A stretch of 6,587 nt of DNA from an uncultured Lachnospiraceae bacterium. GTDB lineage: Bacteria > Bacillota > Clostridia > Lachnospirales > Lachnospiraceae. The notes beneath the pieces are model-generated. The model ran no database searches, had not been told where the DNA came from, and saw only the letters and a program-made list of their open reading frames with translations. The position numbers and the translations under genes are program-made. Position 1 is the first letter of the stretch. Each line of letters begins with the position of its first letter. Shown here piece after piece: positions 1 through 6,223 of this stretch. The stretch spans positions 1-6,587 of the forward strand of contig CAMWJQ010000231.1 in assembly GCA_947174615.1 (NCBI GenBank). The letters run 5' to 3'.

Positions 1-34
1 ATGCGACTACATAAAGCGGCGGGCGCATGAATGA
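1..34 (+). CDS. 3' end of an upstream gene, identity unknown (partial)
   Basis: Two frames are open from the left edge until shortly before pilT. One ends with TGA at 28-30 (tail residues MRLHKAAGA) and the other with TGA at 32-34 (tail residues CDYIKRRAHE). The third frame is closed by TAA at 12-14. One of the two open frames is probably the end of a gene co-transcribed with pilT, since there is no room for a terminator or promoter before the pilT start at 55. In related bacteria pilT often follows an assembly ATPase or another pilus gene, but about ten residues are too few to identify anything. The existence of a coding tail is inferred from the spacing only. Confidence 0.25.
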   Translation, partial: CDYIKRRAHE

Positions 35-54
35 GAAAGGCAGGGTAATAAACG

Positions 55-1113
55 ATGGCACAGACGGTTGAGGAGATCTTGGCAGCGGCAAAAAGGGCGA
101 AAGCGTCCGATGTACATATCACTGTGGGCATTCCTCCCAAGATGCGGGTCAATGGAAAGCTGATCACAATGGAAGGGGAGCGCCTGCTTCCGCCAGATAC
201 GTTGGAGATTGCCAACTCTGTGATGAATGACACGCAAAGACAGCGCTTTGAGGAGAAAGGAGAAGTGGATATGTCCTATGCCATTGCGGGCGAGGGACGT
301 TATCGAGTCAATGTGTACAAACAGCGCGGATCTGCAGCTTTGGCATTTCGTCTCGTGGATACGGTCGTGCCCTCGCCGGAGGTGTTGGGTGTGCCTGCAT
401 CTGTCATAGATTTGTACCAGAAAAAGAGAGGATTGATACTTGTCACAGGTCCGACTGGAAGCGGCAAGTCCACGACACTCGCAGCCATTATCGACAAGCT
501 CAACAATAACCGTGAGGCACATGTGATTACGCTGGAGGACCCGATCGAGTACCTGCATCAGCACAAGCAGGCAATCGTAAACCAGAGGGAAATCGGGCTG
601 GATACACAGTCTTATGCCAATGCGCTCCGCGCCGCGCTGCGCGAGGACCCTGATGTGATTCTCGTGGGGGAGATGCGCGATTTTGAGACAATCAGCGTCG
701 CGATCACCGCGGCAGAGACAGGACATCTGGTGTTATCCACACTGCACACGATTGGTGCAGCCAGCACAGTAGATCGTGTGATTGACGTCTTTCCGCCGCA
801 CCAGCAGCAGCAGATTCGTGTCCAGTTGGCAAATGTACTAGAGGCTGTCATCTCACAGCAGCTTGTTCCAATGATCGGCGGCAAGGGGCGTGTCGCGGCA
901 TTTGAGGTACTTCACTCAAACTCTGCGGTCAGAAATCTGATACGAGAGGGAAAGACTCATCAAATAACGAGTGTTATGCAGACAAATAGGAAAATGGGCA
1001 TGATGACAATGGATGATGCGCTCTGCCAGCTCTACAAAGAATACAAGATTGACAGAGAGATGGCACTGCAATTTGCGCAGGAACCTGAAACAATCAAAAA
1101 TAAATTATTTTAA
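55..1113 (+). CDS. pilT: Type IV pilus retraction ATPase PilT
   Basis: This is a cytoplasmic hexameric ATPase that depolymerises type IV pili and so powers twitching motility. At 352 residues it is full length for PilT. Visible motifs are an N-terminal PAS-like region (about 1-110, with the family-typical SDVHI near residue 20), Walker A GPTGSGKST (132-140, Lys138), the Asp box LEDPIEY (around 160-166), Walker B DVILVGE with Glu206, and the His box HLVLSTLHT (His224 and His231). The motif AVRNLIRE (291-298) matches the AIRNLIRE motif that is needed for retraction in characterised PilT proteins and separates it from the assembly ATPase PilB. The start is secure: an in-frame TAA at 46-48 leaves ATG 55 as the first start, though only a weak GGG/AGG ribosome site lies upstream. 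The gene is probably the distal member of a pilus operon, because a hairpin follows it. No degeneration is seen. Confidence 0.96.
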   Translation: MAQTVEEILAAAKRAKASDVHITVGIPPKMRVNGKLITMEGERLLPPDTLEIANSVMNDTQRQRFEEKGEVDMSYAIAGEGRYRVNVYKQRGSAALAFRLVDTVVPSPEVLGVPASVIDLYQKKRGLILVTGPTGSGKSTTLAAIIDKLNNNREAHVITLEDPIEYLHQHKQAIVNQREIGLDTQSYANALRAALREDPDVILVGEMRDFETISVAITAAETGHLVLSTLHTIGAASTVDRVIDVFPPHQQQQIRVQLANVLEAVISQQLVPMIGGKGRVAAFEVLHSNSAVRNLIREGKTHQITSVMQTNRKMGMMTMDDALCQLYKEYKIDREMALQFAQEPETIKNKLF

Positions 1114-1119
1114 GGATAA

Positions 1120-1173
1120 CTCCTGTTATGATATCTTCTGATATGGGGATTTTAAGAACAGGAGATTTTATTT
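1120..1173 (+). terminator. Nested hairpin with T-rich tail after pilT
   Basis: CTCCTGTT (1120-1127) pairs with AACAGGAG (1157-1164), an 8-bp outer stem followed by ATTTTATTTT. Between the arms a second short hairpin forms from ATATC (1131-1135) and GATAT (1140-1144) with a TTCT loop. The position straight after the pilT stop and the T-rich tail suit an intrinsic terminator. The large interior loop is less usual, so it could instead be a structured 3' end or an attenuator. Confidence 0.55.
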
Positions 1174-1183
1174 TGATAAATAA

Positions 1184-1212
1184 ATGACAAATTAGGGAAA
1201 ATAGTTTACAAT
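1184..1212 (+). promoter_or_regulatory. SigA-type promoter for the DUF1653/glycosyltransferase unit
   Basis: ATGACA (1184-1189) and TACAAT (1207-1212) each match the consensus hexamer in five of six positions and are separated by exactly 17 bases. Transcription would start near 1219, giving a leader of about 50 bases before the ATG at 1272. This sits just after the pilT hairpin, as expected for a new transcription unit. Confidence 0.6.
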
Positions 1213-1271
1213 AGAGCTTATTATGTACATGGAAAAAGAAATAGAAGTAGAAAGAAGGTAGGAGTGCAGTT

Positions 1272-1886
1272 ATGAGACCAAATCCCAGACCACAGGAAAT
1301 TTACAGGCATTTTAAGGGAAACATTTACCAGATCATCACGCTGGCGCGTCATTCTGAGAGCGGTGTGAAAATGGTGGTATACCAGCAGCTTTATGCGCCA
1401 TTTGAGGTATATGTGCGTCCGCTTGAGATGTTTATGAGCAAGATTGATGCCCGAAAATATCCGAATGAAAAACAGGTGTACCGCTTTGAACGGCTGGATA
1501 TCAGAGGAGAGGAGGCTGCGGCGCCATTAAAGGAAACTTCAGTGCAGACGCTCAACAGGATTTTGAAGAGGGGAAAAAAGGAGCAGGAACCGGAGCCTGA
1601 GACAGAATCCGTTCAGCCAGCAGCTATCAACACACAGGCTCCTGAGGCTGGAGACGGCGATGCGCTGGATGAGGGAGTTCTGGAATTTCTGGACGCAGAT
1701 ACTTATGAGAAAAAACTTCAGATACTTAGTATGCTTCATCCCAGAATAACAGATGCTATGATTGACACGATGGCAGTGAGCCTTGACACGGAGGTAAAGG
1801 AGGGGGACATAGAGACGCGATATAATGAGATTCGGAACTGTCTCCTGACGATGGAACGTTTTGAGTGCAACCGCCTTAGACCATAA
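1272..1886 (+). CDS. DUF1653 domain protein with extra C-terminal helical region
   Basis: Residues 9-75 match the DUF1653 family as I know it: YRHFKGNIY (11-19), the ARHSESG stretch (25-31), MVVYQQLY (34-41), the RPLEMF signature (49-54) and the closing YRFERL (70-75). The function of this family is unknown; stand-alone members are usually about 70-100 residues, so this 204-residue protein is much longer. Residues about 80-130 form a low-complexity linker with a basic patch (KRGKK, 99-103) and then a run rich in Glu, Pro, Gln and Ala. Residues about 132-204 look like a compact helical region (LDEGVLEFL, then KLQILSMLHPRITDAMIDTMA) that I do not recognise. There is no signal peptide or membrane segment, so it is probably cytoplasmic. 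The start has a good AGGAG site at 1260-1264, seven bases upstream. The stop is 16 bases before the glycosyltransferase start, so the two are probably co-transcribed. Confidence 0.85.
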   Translation: MRPNPRPQEIYRHFKGNIYQIITLARHSESGVKMVVYQQLYAPFEVYVRPLEMFMSKIDARKYPNEKQVYRFERLDIRGEEAAAPLKETSVQTLNRILKRGKKEQEPEPETESVQPAAINTQAPEAGDGDALDEGVLEFLDADTYEKKLQILSMLHPRITDAMIDTMAVSLDTEVKEGDIETRYNEIRNCLLTMERFECNRLRP

Positions 1887-1902
1887 AGGATTGGAGAGGA
1901 TT

Positions 1903-2928
1903 ATGAAATTATTATCAATAGCGGTACCATGTTACAATTCAGCAGCGTATATGCGAAGATGTATTGATTCACTGCTTCCGGGCGGAGAGGATGTGGAGAT
2001 CATCATTGTCAATGACGGTTCGAGTGACAGCACACCCGATATTGCCGAGGAGTACAGAGAGCGCTTTCCGGAAATTATCAAGGTTGTCAACAAGGAAAAC
2101 GGAGGACATGGTTCCGCAGTCAATGTCGGTATTGAACATGCGAGAGGTCTTTATTTCAAAGTGGTGGACAGTGACGACTGGGTGAACCAGAGCGCATATA
2201 TCCGCATACTGGACAAGCTCAAGGAGCTTCTAAAAGGTGGAAAGTCCATTGACATGTTTATCAGCAACTATGTGTATGAGAAAGAGGGTGAGAAGCGCAA
2301 GAAAGTTATGAAATATTCCCATACGCTGCCAGAGGAGGAAATCTTTACATGGAAGGATGTACGGCATTTCCGGGTAGGGCAGTATATTCTGATGCACTCT
2401 GTCATCTACAGGACGAACCTGCTGCGGGATTGCGGGCTGAAGCTGCCGGAGCATACTTTTTATGTGGATAACATTTTTGTGTTCAACCCGCTGCCATATG
2501 TAAAGACGATGTATTATATGAATGTGAATTTCTACCGTTATTTTATTGGCAGGGACGATCAGTCTGTCAATGAGCAGGTTATGATCAGCAGGATTGACCA
2601 GCAGATTAAGGTCAATAAGCTGCTGGTTGATTATTATATTGCAGAGAAACAGCACATTTTGACAAATGGCAAGGTGCGAAAGTATATGGTGAATTATCTT
2701 GATATCATCACGACGGTTTCGTCTGTGCTGCTGATCCGTTCCGAGCAGGAGGATAATCTCGAGAAGAAAAAGGAGCTTTGGCAGTATATCAAGACCAAGG
2801 ACAAAGTTTTGTGGATGCGGCTTCGGATGGGGATTCTCGGAAACGCGATGAATCTTCCAGGAAAACTTGGACGAAAGATTTCAGTGGATGGATATAAGAT
2901 TTGCCAGCGTATTTTCCATTTTAATTAG
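1903..2928 (+). CDS. Family 2 glycosyltransferase (GT-A fold)
   Basis: Predicted to transfer a sugar from a nucleotide-sugar donor to a surface glycan or lipid-linked acceptor on the cytoplasmic face. The protein has 341 residues. Family signs are the opening strand LLSIAVPCYNSAAY (3-16), IIIVNDGSSDST (33-44), NGGHGSAVNVGIEHARG (66-82), and the metal-binding DxD motif DSDDW (89-93). Further on come the acceptor-side FYVDNIF segment and FIGRDDQSVN, typical of clostridial members of this group. No membrane segment is seen. The start is ATG 1903 with GGAGAGG at 1893-1899. An in-frame TTG at 1861 would add 14 residues inside the preceding gene and is unlikely. The donor and product cannot be told from the sequence. 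No polysaccharide cluster surrounds it, and its only operon partner is the DUF1653 protein. It could serve teichoic acid, capsule or glycolipid synthesis. Confidence 0.9.
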   Translation: MKLLSIAVPCYNSAAYMRRCIDSLLPGGEDVEIIIVNDGSSDSTPDIAEEYRERFPEIIKVVNKENGGHGSAVNVGIEHARGLYFKVVDSDDWVNQSAYIRILDKLKELLKGGKSIDMFISNYVYEKEGEKRKKVMKYSHTLPEEEIFTWKDVRHFRVGQYILMHSVIYRTNLLRDCGLKLPEHTFYVDNIFVFNPLPYVKTMYYMNVNFYRYFIGRDDQSVNEQVMISRIDQQIKVNKLLVDYYIAEKQHILTNGKVRKYMVNYLDIITTVSSVLLIRSEQEDNLEKKKELWQYIKTKDKVLWMRLRMGILGNAMNLPGKLGRKISVDGYKICQRIFHFN

Positions 2929-2931
2929 CTC

Positions 2932-2960
2932 TTGTAAAATTGTGGGAAAACCGCTATACT
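2932..2960 (+). promoter_or_regulatory. SigA-type promoter for glyA
   Basis: TTGTAA (2932-2937) and TATACT (2955-2960) are separated by 17 bases; they match the consensus in four and five of six positions. Transcription would start near 2967, giving a leader of about 45 bases. That is too short for a glycine riboswitch or similar large leader, and it puts the in-frame ATG at 2962 at or before the transcript start, supporting ATG 3013 as the true start. Confidence 0.6.
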
Positions 2961-3012
2961 AATGTATTGTATTAAAATTAGAATGAAATATGTAAATACG
3001 GAGGAAAGATTC

Positions 3013-4251
3013 ATGTATTCACTTGATGAAGTAAGAAAGACAGATCCCCAGATCGCAGATGCCATCGTGGCAGAGCAGGAGAGACAGAACAGCCATATCG
3101 AGCTGATCGCCTCTGAGAACTGGGTTAGTAAGGCAGTGATGGCGGCAATGGGCAGTCCATTGACCAACAAGTATGCAGAAGGATATCCCGGAAAGAGATA
3201 CTATGGTGGATGTGAGTGTGTTGATGTTGTAGAGAATCTTGCGATTGATCGCGCGAAGGAATTATTTGGATGTGATTATGCAAATGTGCAGCCGCATTCA
3301 GGCGCACAGGCAAACATGGCAGTGCAGTTTGCCATCCTGCAGCCGGGAGATACGATTATGGGGATGAATCTCGACCATGGCGGACATCTCACACACGGTT
3401 CGCCTGTCAACATGTCCGGGAAGTATTTCAATGTTGTTCCTTATGGTGTGGACGACAATGGCTTTCTTGATTACGACAGGATGCGTGAGCTGGCATTGGA
3501 GTGCAAGCCCAAGATGATCATCGCAGGTGCGAGCGCCTATGCCAGAACGATTGATTTTAAGCGTTTTAGAGAGGTGTGTGACGAGGTTGGGGCTGTTCTT
3601 ATGGTAGATATGGCGCATATCGCAGGACTGGTGGCAGCAGGACTTCATCCAAGCCCGATTCCGTATGCGGATGTGGTGACGACGACAACACACAAGACGC
3701 TGCGCGGACCTCGCGGCGGACTGATTCTTGCTAACAAAGAGGCGGCTGAGAAATATAATTTTAACAAGGCTATCTTCCCGGGCATTCAGGGTGGTCCGCT
3801 CATGCATGTGATTGCGGCAAAGGCGGTCTGCTTCCAGGAGGCGCTCAGTGATAAGTTCAAGGCTTACCAGCAGCAGATTGTCAGGAATGCGCAGGCACTC
3901 TGCAAAGGTCTGACACAGAGAGAGATCAAGATTGTCTCAGGCGGCACAGACAATCATCTGATGCTGGTGGACCTCACAACGTATGACCTCACAGGCAAGG
4001 CTGTCGAGAAGCTGATGGATGAGGCGCACATTACCTGCAACAAGAACACAATTCCCAATGATCCAAAGTCGCCGTTTGTCACAAGCGGTATCCGTCTTGG
4101 AACGCCTGCAGTGACAAGCCGTGGCATGAACGAGGAGGATATGGATAAGATTGCGGAGGCGATCGCTATGGTCATCAAGGAGCAGGAGAATGGCGTTGCA
4201 GGCGCAAGGGCAATCGTACAGACACTCACAGAAAAGTATCCATTGATTTAA
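3013..4251 (+). CDS. glyA: Serine hydroxymethyltransferase
   Basis: A cytoplasmic PLP enzyme that interconverts serine and tetrahydrofolate with glycine and 5,10-methylene-tetrahydrofolate, the main source of one-carbon units. At 412 residues from ATG 3013 it has the standard bacterial length. Visible motifs are ELIASEN (30-36), EGYPGKRYYGG (56-66), QPHSGAQAN, the cofactor-binding VDMAHIAGL segment, and the PLP-lysine motif TTTTHKTLRGPRGG with Lys228 as the Schiff-base residue. The C-terminal RLGTPAVTSRG motif is also present. All catalytic elements appear intact. The start is supported by GGAGG at 3000-3004, eight bases upstream, by the normal family N-terminus, and by the promoter position. 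There is no terminator before the next gene, 16 bases downstream, so the GH3-like gene is probably on the same transcript. Confidence 0.98.
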   Translation: MYSLDEVRKTDPQIADAIVAEQERQNSHIELIASENWVSKAVMAAMGSPLTNKYAEGYPGKRYYGGCECVDVVENLAIDRAKELFGCDYANVQPHSGAQANMAVQFAILQPGDTIMGMNLDHGGHLTHGSPVNMSGKYFNVVPYGVDDNGFLDYDRMRELALECKPKMIIAGASAYARTIDFKRFREVCDEVGAVLMVDMAHIAGLVAAGLHPSPIPYADVVTTTTHKTLRGPRGGLILANKEAAEKYNFNKAIFPGIQGGPLMHVIAAKAVCFQEALSDKFKAYQQQIVRNAQALCKGLTQREIKIVSGGTDNHLMLVDLTTYDLTGKAVEKLMDEAHITCNKNTIPNDPKSPFVTSGIRLGTPAVTSRGMNEEDMDKIAEAIAMVIKEQENGVAGARAIVQTLTEKYPLI

Positions 4252-4267
4252 TGAGTAATTAATAATT

Positions 4268-5482
4268 ATGAGAAATGAAAGATCAAGCAGGCAGAAAAGA
4301 AGGTACAGACGCCTCAGAAACCAGTTGCTTGCCTATTTGGCATTAGTTGTTATTATCATTCTGATACTGGCAGCAGGCTATGTGGGTGTCAAAGCAGTCA
4401 TACGATATGTAAATAATTATAATGATAAGGTGAATCGTGTGATTGAGGAGGCGGAGTCTGGTATTATAACTGAGCAGGAGAGTCAGACGTTTGAAATACA
4501 GGAAGAGCATAACAGCATTGTATACAATGAGGGTTACAATTCTCCCGCAGAGGACGATCCAGTCGAGAACTTAGTCGAAAAACTGCTAAATGACATGACG
4601 ATCGAAGAGATGGTTGCAGGTATGTTCATCGTGTCACCGGAAGCTATAACCGGCGTCGAGACTGCGGTACAGGCAGGTGAGGGTACGAGAACGGCACTCG
4701 CTGAAAATCCTGTGGGTGGATTTGTGTATGCAGCAAAGAACTTCAAATCACAGGAGCAGTTTACCAAAATGCTTGCAAATGCAAAGGCGTATTCCAAATA
4801 TCCTTTGTTCAGGGCAGTTCTGGCTGATTGTGGAACAACAGAATATGGTCTGACAGCAACATCAAAGGCATCTGAGCTGGCAGATGCAAACAGTGTCACG
4901 CAGGCATATGGAAGTATCTCATCTGCCTTAGCTTCATACGGGGTGGACATGAATCTGGCGCCTGCCGTATTGGATGACGCGGCACTTACAAGTGTCGCAG
5001 TACAGGCGGTGCAGGAGGCGAAGGTAAGCGCTGTCCTGCGATCTTTTCCCGGTGACGCTGCTGCATCGAAATCTTTAGAGGAGCTTCAAGGCAGTGAATT
5101 TGGTCTTTATGATGCGGTAATTAAAAACGGCGTGGACTGTATCATGGTGTCGCATGTTCAGGCAAAAGGCATAACGGGAGACGATACACCATCATCATTG
5201 TCTTCTGTAGTGATACAGGATGTGCTCAGGAATACCTTGGGATTTCGCGGCGTAATCATGACCGATGCACTTGATGACAGTGTCATTACGAGTGCTTATA
5301 ATTCTGCTGAGGCTGCCGTGGCGGCAGTAAATGCAGGAGCGGATCTGCTTCTGTCGCCAGAAGATTATAAAGAGGCGTATGAGGGGGTCTTACAAGCTGT
5401 GTCAGATGGCACGATTACCAAAGAACGCATCCGAGAATCAATGTATCGAATCTATCGAGTAAAATATAAAAATACGCTATAA
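4268..5482 (+). CDS. Membrane-anchored GH3 family protein, probably catalytically degenerate
   Basis: This 404-residue protein has a very basic N-terminus (residues 2-17), one membrane segment (about 20-41), a spacer rich in Glu, and then a glycoside hydrolase family 3 N-terminal domain (about 97-404). It should sit outside the membrane facing the cell wall. Family marks include LVEKLLNDMTIEEMVAGMF, NPVGGFVY, GVDMNLAPAVLDDA, and the nucleophile motif GVIMTDALDD with Asp333. Active members are beta-N-acetylhexosaminidases related to NagZ. Two key sites are altered. The DEEGG-type substrate segment after PLF reads AVLADCGT (around 183-190). The KHFPGHG motif reads RSFPGDA (258-264), and the following Asp-x-His general acid/base loop seems absent. 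It may therefore be a glycan-binding pseudoenzyme. There is no clear ribosome binding site before ATG 4268, and no better in-frame start, so translation may depend on coupling to glyA. Confidence 0.85.
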   Translation: MRNERSSRQKRRYRRLRNQLLAYLALVVIIILILAAGYVGVKAVIRYVNNYNDKVNRVIEEAESGIITEQESQTFEIQEEHNSIVYNEGYNSPAEDDPVENLVEKLLNDMTIEEMVAGMFIVSPEAITGVETAVQAGEGTRTALAENPVGGFVYAAKNFKSQEQFTKMLANAKAYSKYPLFRAVLADCGTTEYGLTATSKASELADANSVTQAYGSISSALASYGVDMNLAPAVLDDAALTSVAVQAVQEAKVSAVLRSFPGDAAASKSLEELQGSEFGLYDAVIKNGVDCIMVSHVQAKGITGDDTPSSLSSVVIQDVLRNTLGFRGVIMTDALDDSVITSAYNSAEAAVAAVNAGADLLLSPEDYKEAYEGVLQAVSDGTITKERIRESMYRIYRVKYKNTL

Positions 5483-5486
5483 AACG

Positions 5487-5509
5487 CCCTCCTGCATTGT
5501 GTAGGAGGG
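5487..5509 (+). terminator. Hairpin after the GH3-like gene
   Basis: CCCTCCTGCA (5487-5496) pairs with TGTAGGAGGG (5500-5509), ten pairs including one G-T wobble, with a TTG loop. It begins five bases after the stop codon. The tail on the + strand (GAATTTCG) is only weakly T-rich, while on the minus strand the hairpin is followed by CGTTTTAT. It may therefore act in both directions, as a back-up terminator for the convergent tRNA. Confidence 0.7.
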
Positions 5510-5534
5510 GAATTTCGTAATCAAAATACAAATA

Positions 5535-5559
5535 AAAACCCTTGAAAATCAAGGGTTTT
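5535..5559 (-). terminator. Intrinsic terminator of the tRNA-Gly gene
   Basis: Read on the minus strand, AAAACCCTTGA pairs with TCAAGGGTTTT across a TTT loop, an 11-bp perfect stem, followed by further T residues (TATTTG). It starts four bases after the tRNA 3' end, as expected for a single-tRNA transcript. Confidence 0.85.
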
Positions 5560-5563
5560 AAAG

Positions 5564-5636
5564 AGCGATAGACGGGGCTCGAACCCGCGGTCTCGACCTT
5601 GGCAAGGTCGCGCGTTACCAACTACGCCACTATCGC
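5564..5636 (-). tRNA. tRNA-Gly (anticodon GCC)
   Basis: A complete 73-base cloverleaf on the minus strand. The acceptor stem GCGATAG pairs with CTATCGC, and the discriminator base is T, as usual for bacterial tRNA-Gly. The D arm is GCGT/ACGC with an eight-base loop. The anticodon arm is CGACC, loop TTGCCAA, GGTCG, giving anticodon GCC, which reads GGC and GGU. The T arm has the loop TTCGAGC, with one G-T pair in its stem. The CCA end is not encoded and must be added by nucleotidyltransferase. No other tRNA is adjacent, and the gene has its own promoter and terminator. Confidence 0.97.
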
Positions 5637-5676
5637 ATTTATAAGATTTATTTAAACTATCTCAATGACAAGAATT

Positions 5677-5705
5677 ATTATACTATGTATAAATTAATTT
5701 GTCAA
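5677..5705 (-). promoter_or_regulatory. Full-consensus promoter of tRNA-Gly
   Basis: On the minus strand, TTGACA (5705-5700) and TATAAT (5682-5677) both match the consensus perfectly and are separated by exactly 17 bases. Transcription should start near 5670, about 35 bases before the tRNA 5' end, leaving a short AT-rich leader for RNase P to remove. Confidence 0.88.
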
Positions 5706-5741
5706 CTACTATTTTGTTTTTTTCATGACTACACCTTTAAC

Positions 5742-5789
5742 TTGTATTTTGAATGGCAATGAATTATAATAATCTGGTGCGTGTATAAT
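5742..5789 (+). promoter_or_regulatory. Candidate promoter region of the small orphan gene
   Basis: Two perfect TATAAT hexamers lie at 5765-5770 and 5784-5789. The first has a partial -35 (TTGTAT, 5742-5747) at 17 bases; the second has no good -35. An inverted repeat, ACCTG (5790-5794) and CAGGT (5801-5805), follows the second and would overlap its start point, a usual place for a repressor site. Which hexamer is used cannot be decided from sequence. Confidence 0.4.
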
Positions 5790-5847
5790 ACCTGTGATTT
5801 CAGGTGTGTAACGTAGTGATTAAATACAATAAGCATCAGGAGGATTT

Positions 5848-6222
5848 ATGGATAAGAAAAAGTACATTACGGAAGAGGAACAAATAAAATGTCGGAAGGT
5901 AATAGACGCTTTTGCAGAATTATACGAGACAACGAATGATGACATTGTGGTTTTAGATGGGGGGAGATATGGGTTTATCAAGCTGCAGTACTATAGTTAT
6001 CCCAATGGATTTAACACTTCTATGACATTTACAGACAGCGTGGTATTATTTGATGACCTTTGGGAAGACTGGCTGAATATGCAGCTTTTTAATATTGTGA
6101 AGGGGACAGCGATGATTGAGCTTGATTACGAGGATATATTTTTGAGCCTCCCGGAGGAAAAGAAGCGGACATTGATGGAAAAGAGAGAATACTTTGCGGG
6201 CAAGGCAGGGATATTTGAGTAA
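5848..6222 (+). CDS. Small acidic protein of unknown function
   Basis: I do not recognise this 124-residue protein. It has no signal peptide, membrane segment or cysteine cluster, and is probably cytoplasmic. The N-terminal 30 residues look helical (EEEQIKCRKVIDAFAELYE). The middle is rich in aromatic residues and looks like strands (DIVVLDGGRYGFIKLQYYSY, then SMTFTDSVVLFDDLW). The C-terminal part is charged and helical (LPEEKKRTLMEKREYF). That it is a real gene is supported by a strong AGGAGG site at 5838-5843 just before ATG 5848, by candidate promoters upstream, and by a hairpin directly after the stop. It appears to be a single-gene unit, with a tRNA transcribed away from it on the left and a chemoreceptor converging on the right, so context gives no hint of a role. 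Confidence 0.8.
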   Translation: MDKKKYITEEEQIKCRKVIDAFAELYETTNDDIVVLDGGRYGFIKLQYYSYPNGFNTSMTFTDSVVLFDDLWEDWLNMQLFNIVKGTAMIELDYEDIFLSLPEEKKRTLMEKREYFAGKAGIFE

Positions 6223-6223
6223 A

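Noticed and set aside
7..726. A 239-residue open frame on the minus strand opposite pilT
   Set aside because: pilT is an unmistakable conserved gene on the other strand. The antisense protein is rich in Cys, His and Arg, as is typical of shadow frames, and resembles no family.
1861..1902. TTG start for the glycosyltransferase overlapping the DUF1653 gene
   Set aside because: The extra residues precede the first GT2 strand and are not typical of the family, while ATG 1903 has a good GGAGAGG site.
2962..3012. Earlier in-frame ATG adding 17 residues to GlyA
   Set aside because: It falls at the predicted transcript start and lacks a ribosome site. ATG 3013 has GGAGG at good spacing and gives the normal family N-terminus.
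2929..3012. Possible glycine or other riboswitch before glyA
   Set aside because: The leader predicted from the promoter is only about 45 bases, with no paired aptamer elements visible.
3298..3807. A 169-residue minus-strand frame inside glyA
   Set aside because: It lies wholly opposite a highly conserved coding region, and its composition is that of a shadow frame.
5415..5621. A 68-residue minus-strand frame across the tRNA and terminators
   Set aside because: Much of it is a translation of the tRNA-Gly and its terminator, and its remaining part is antisense to the end of the GH3-like gene.
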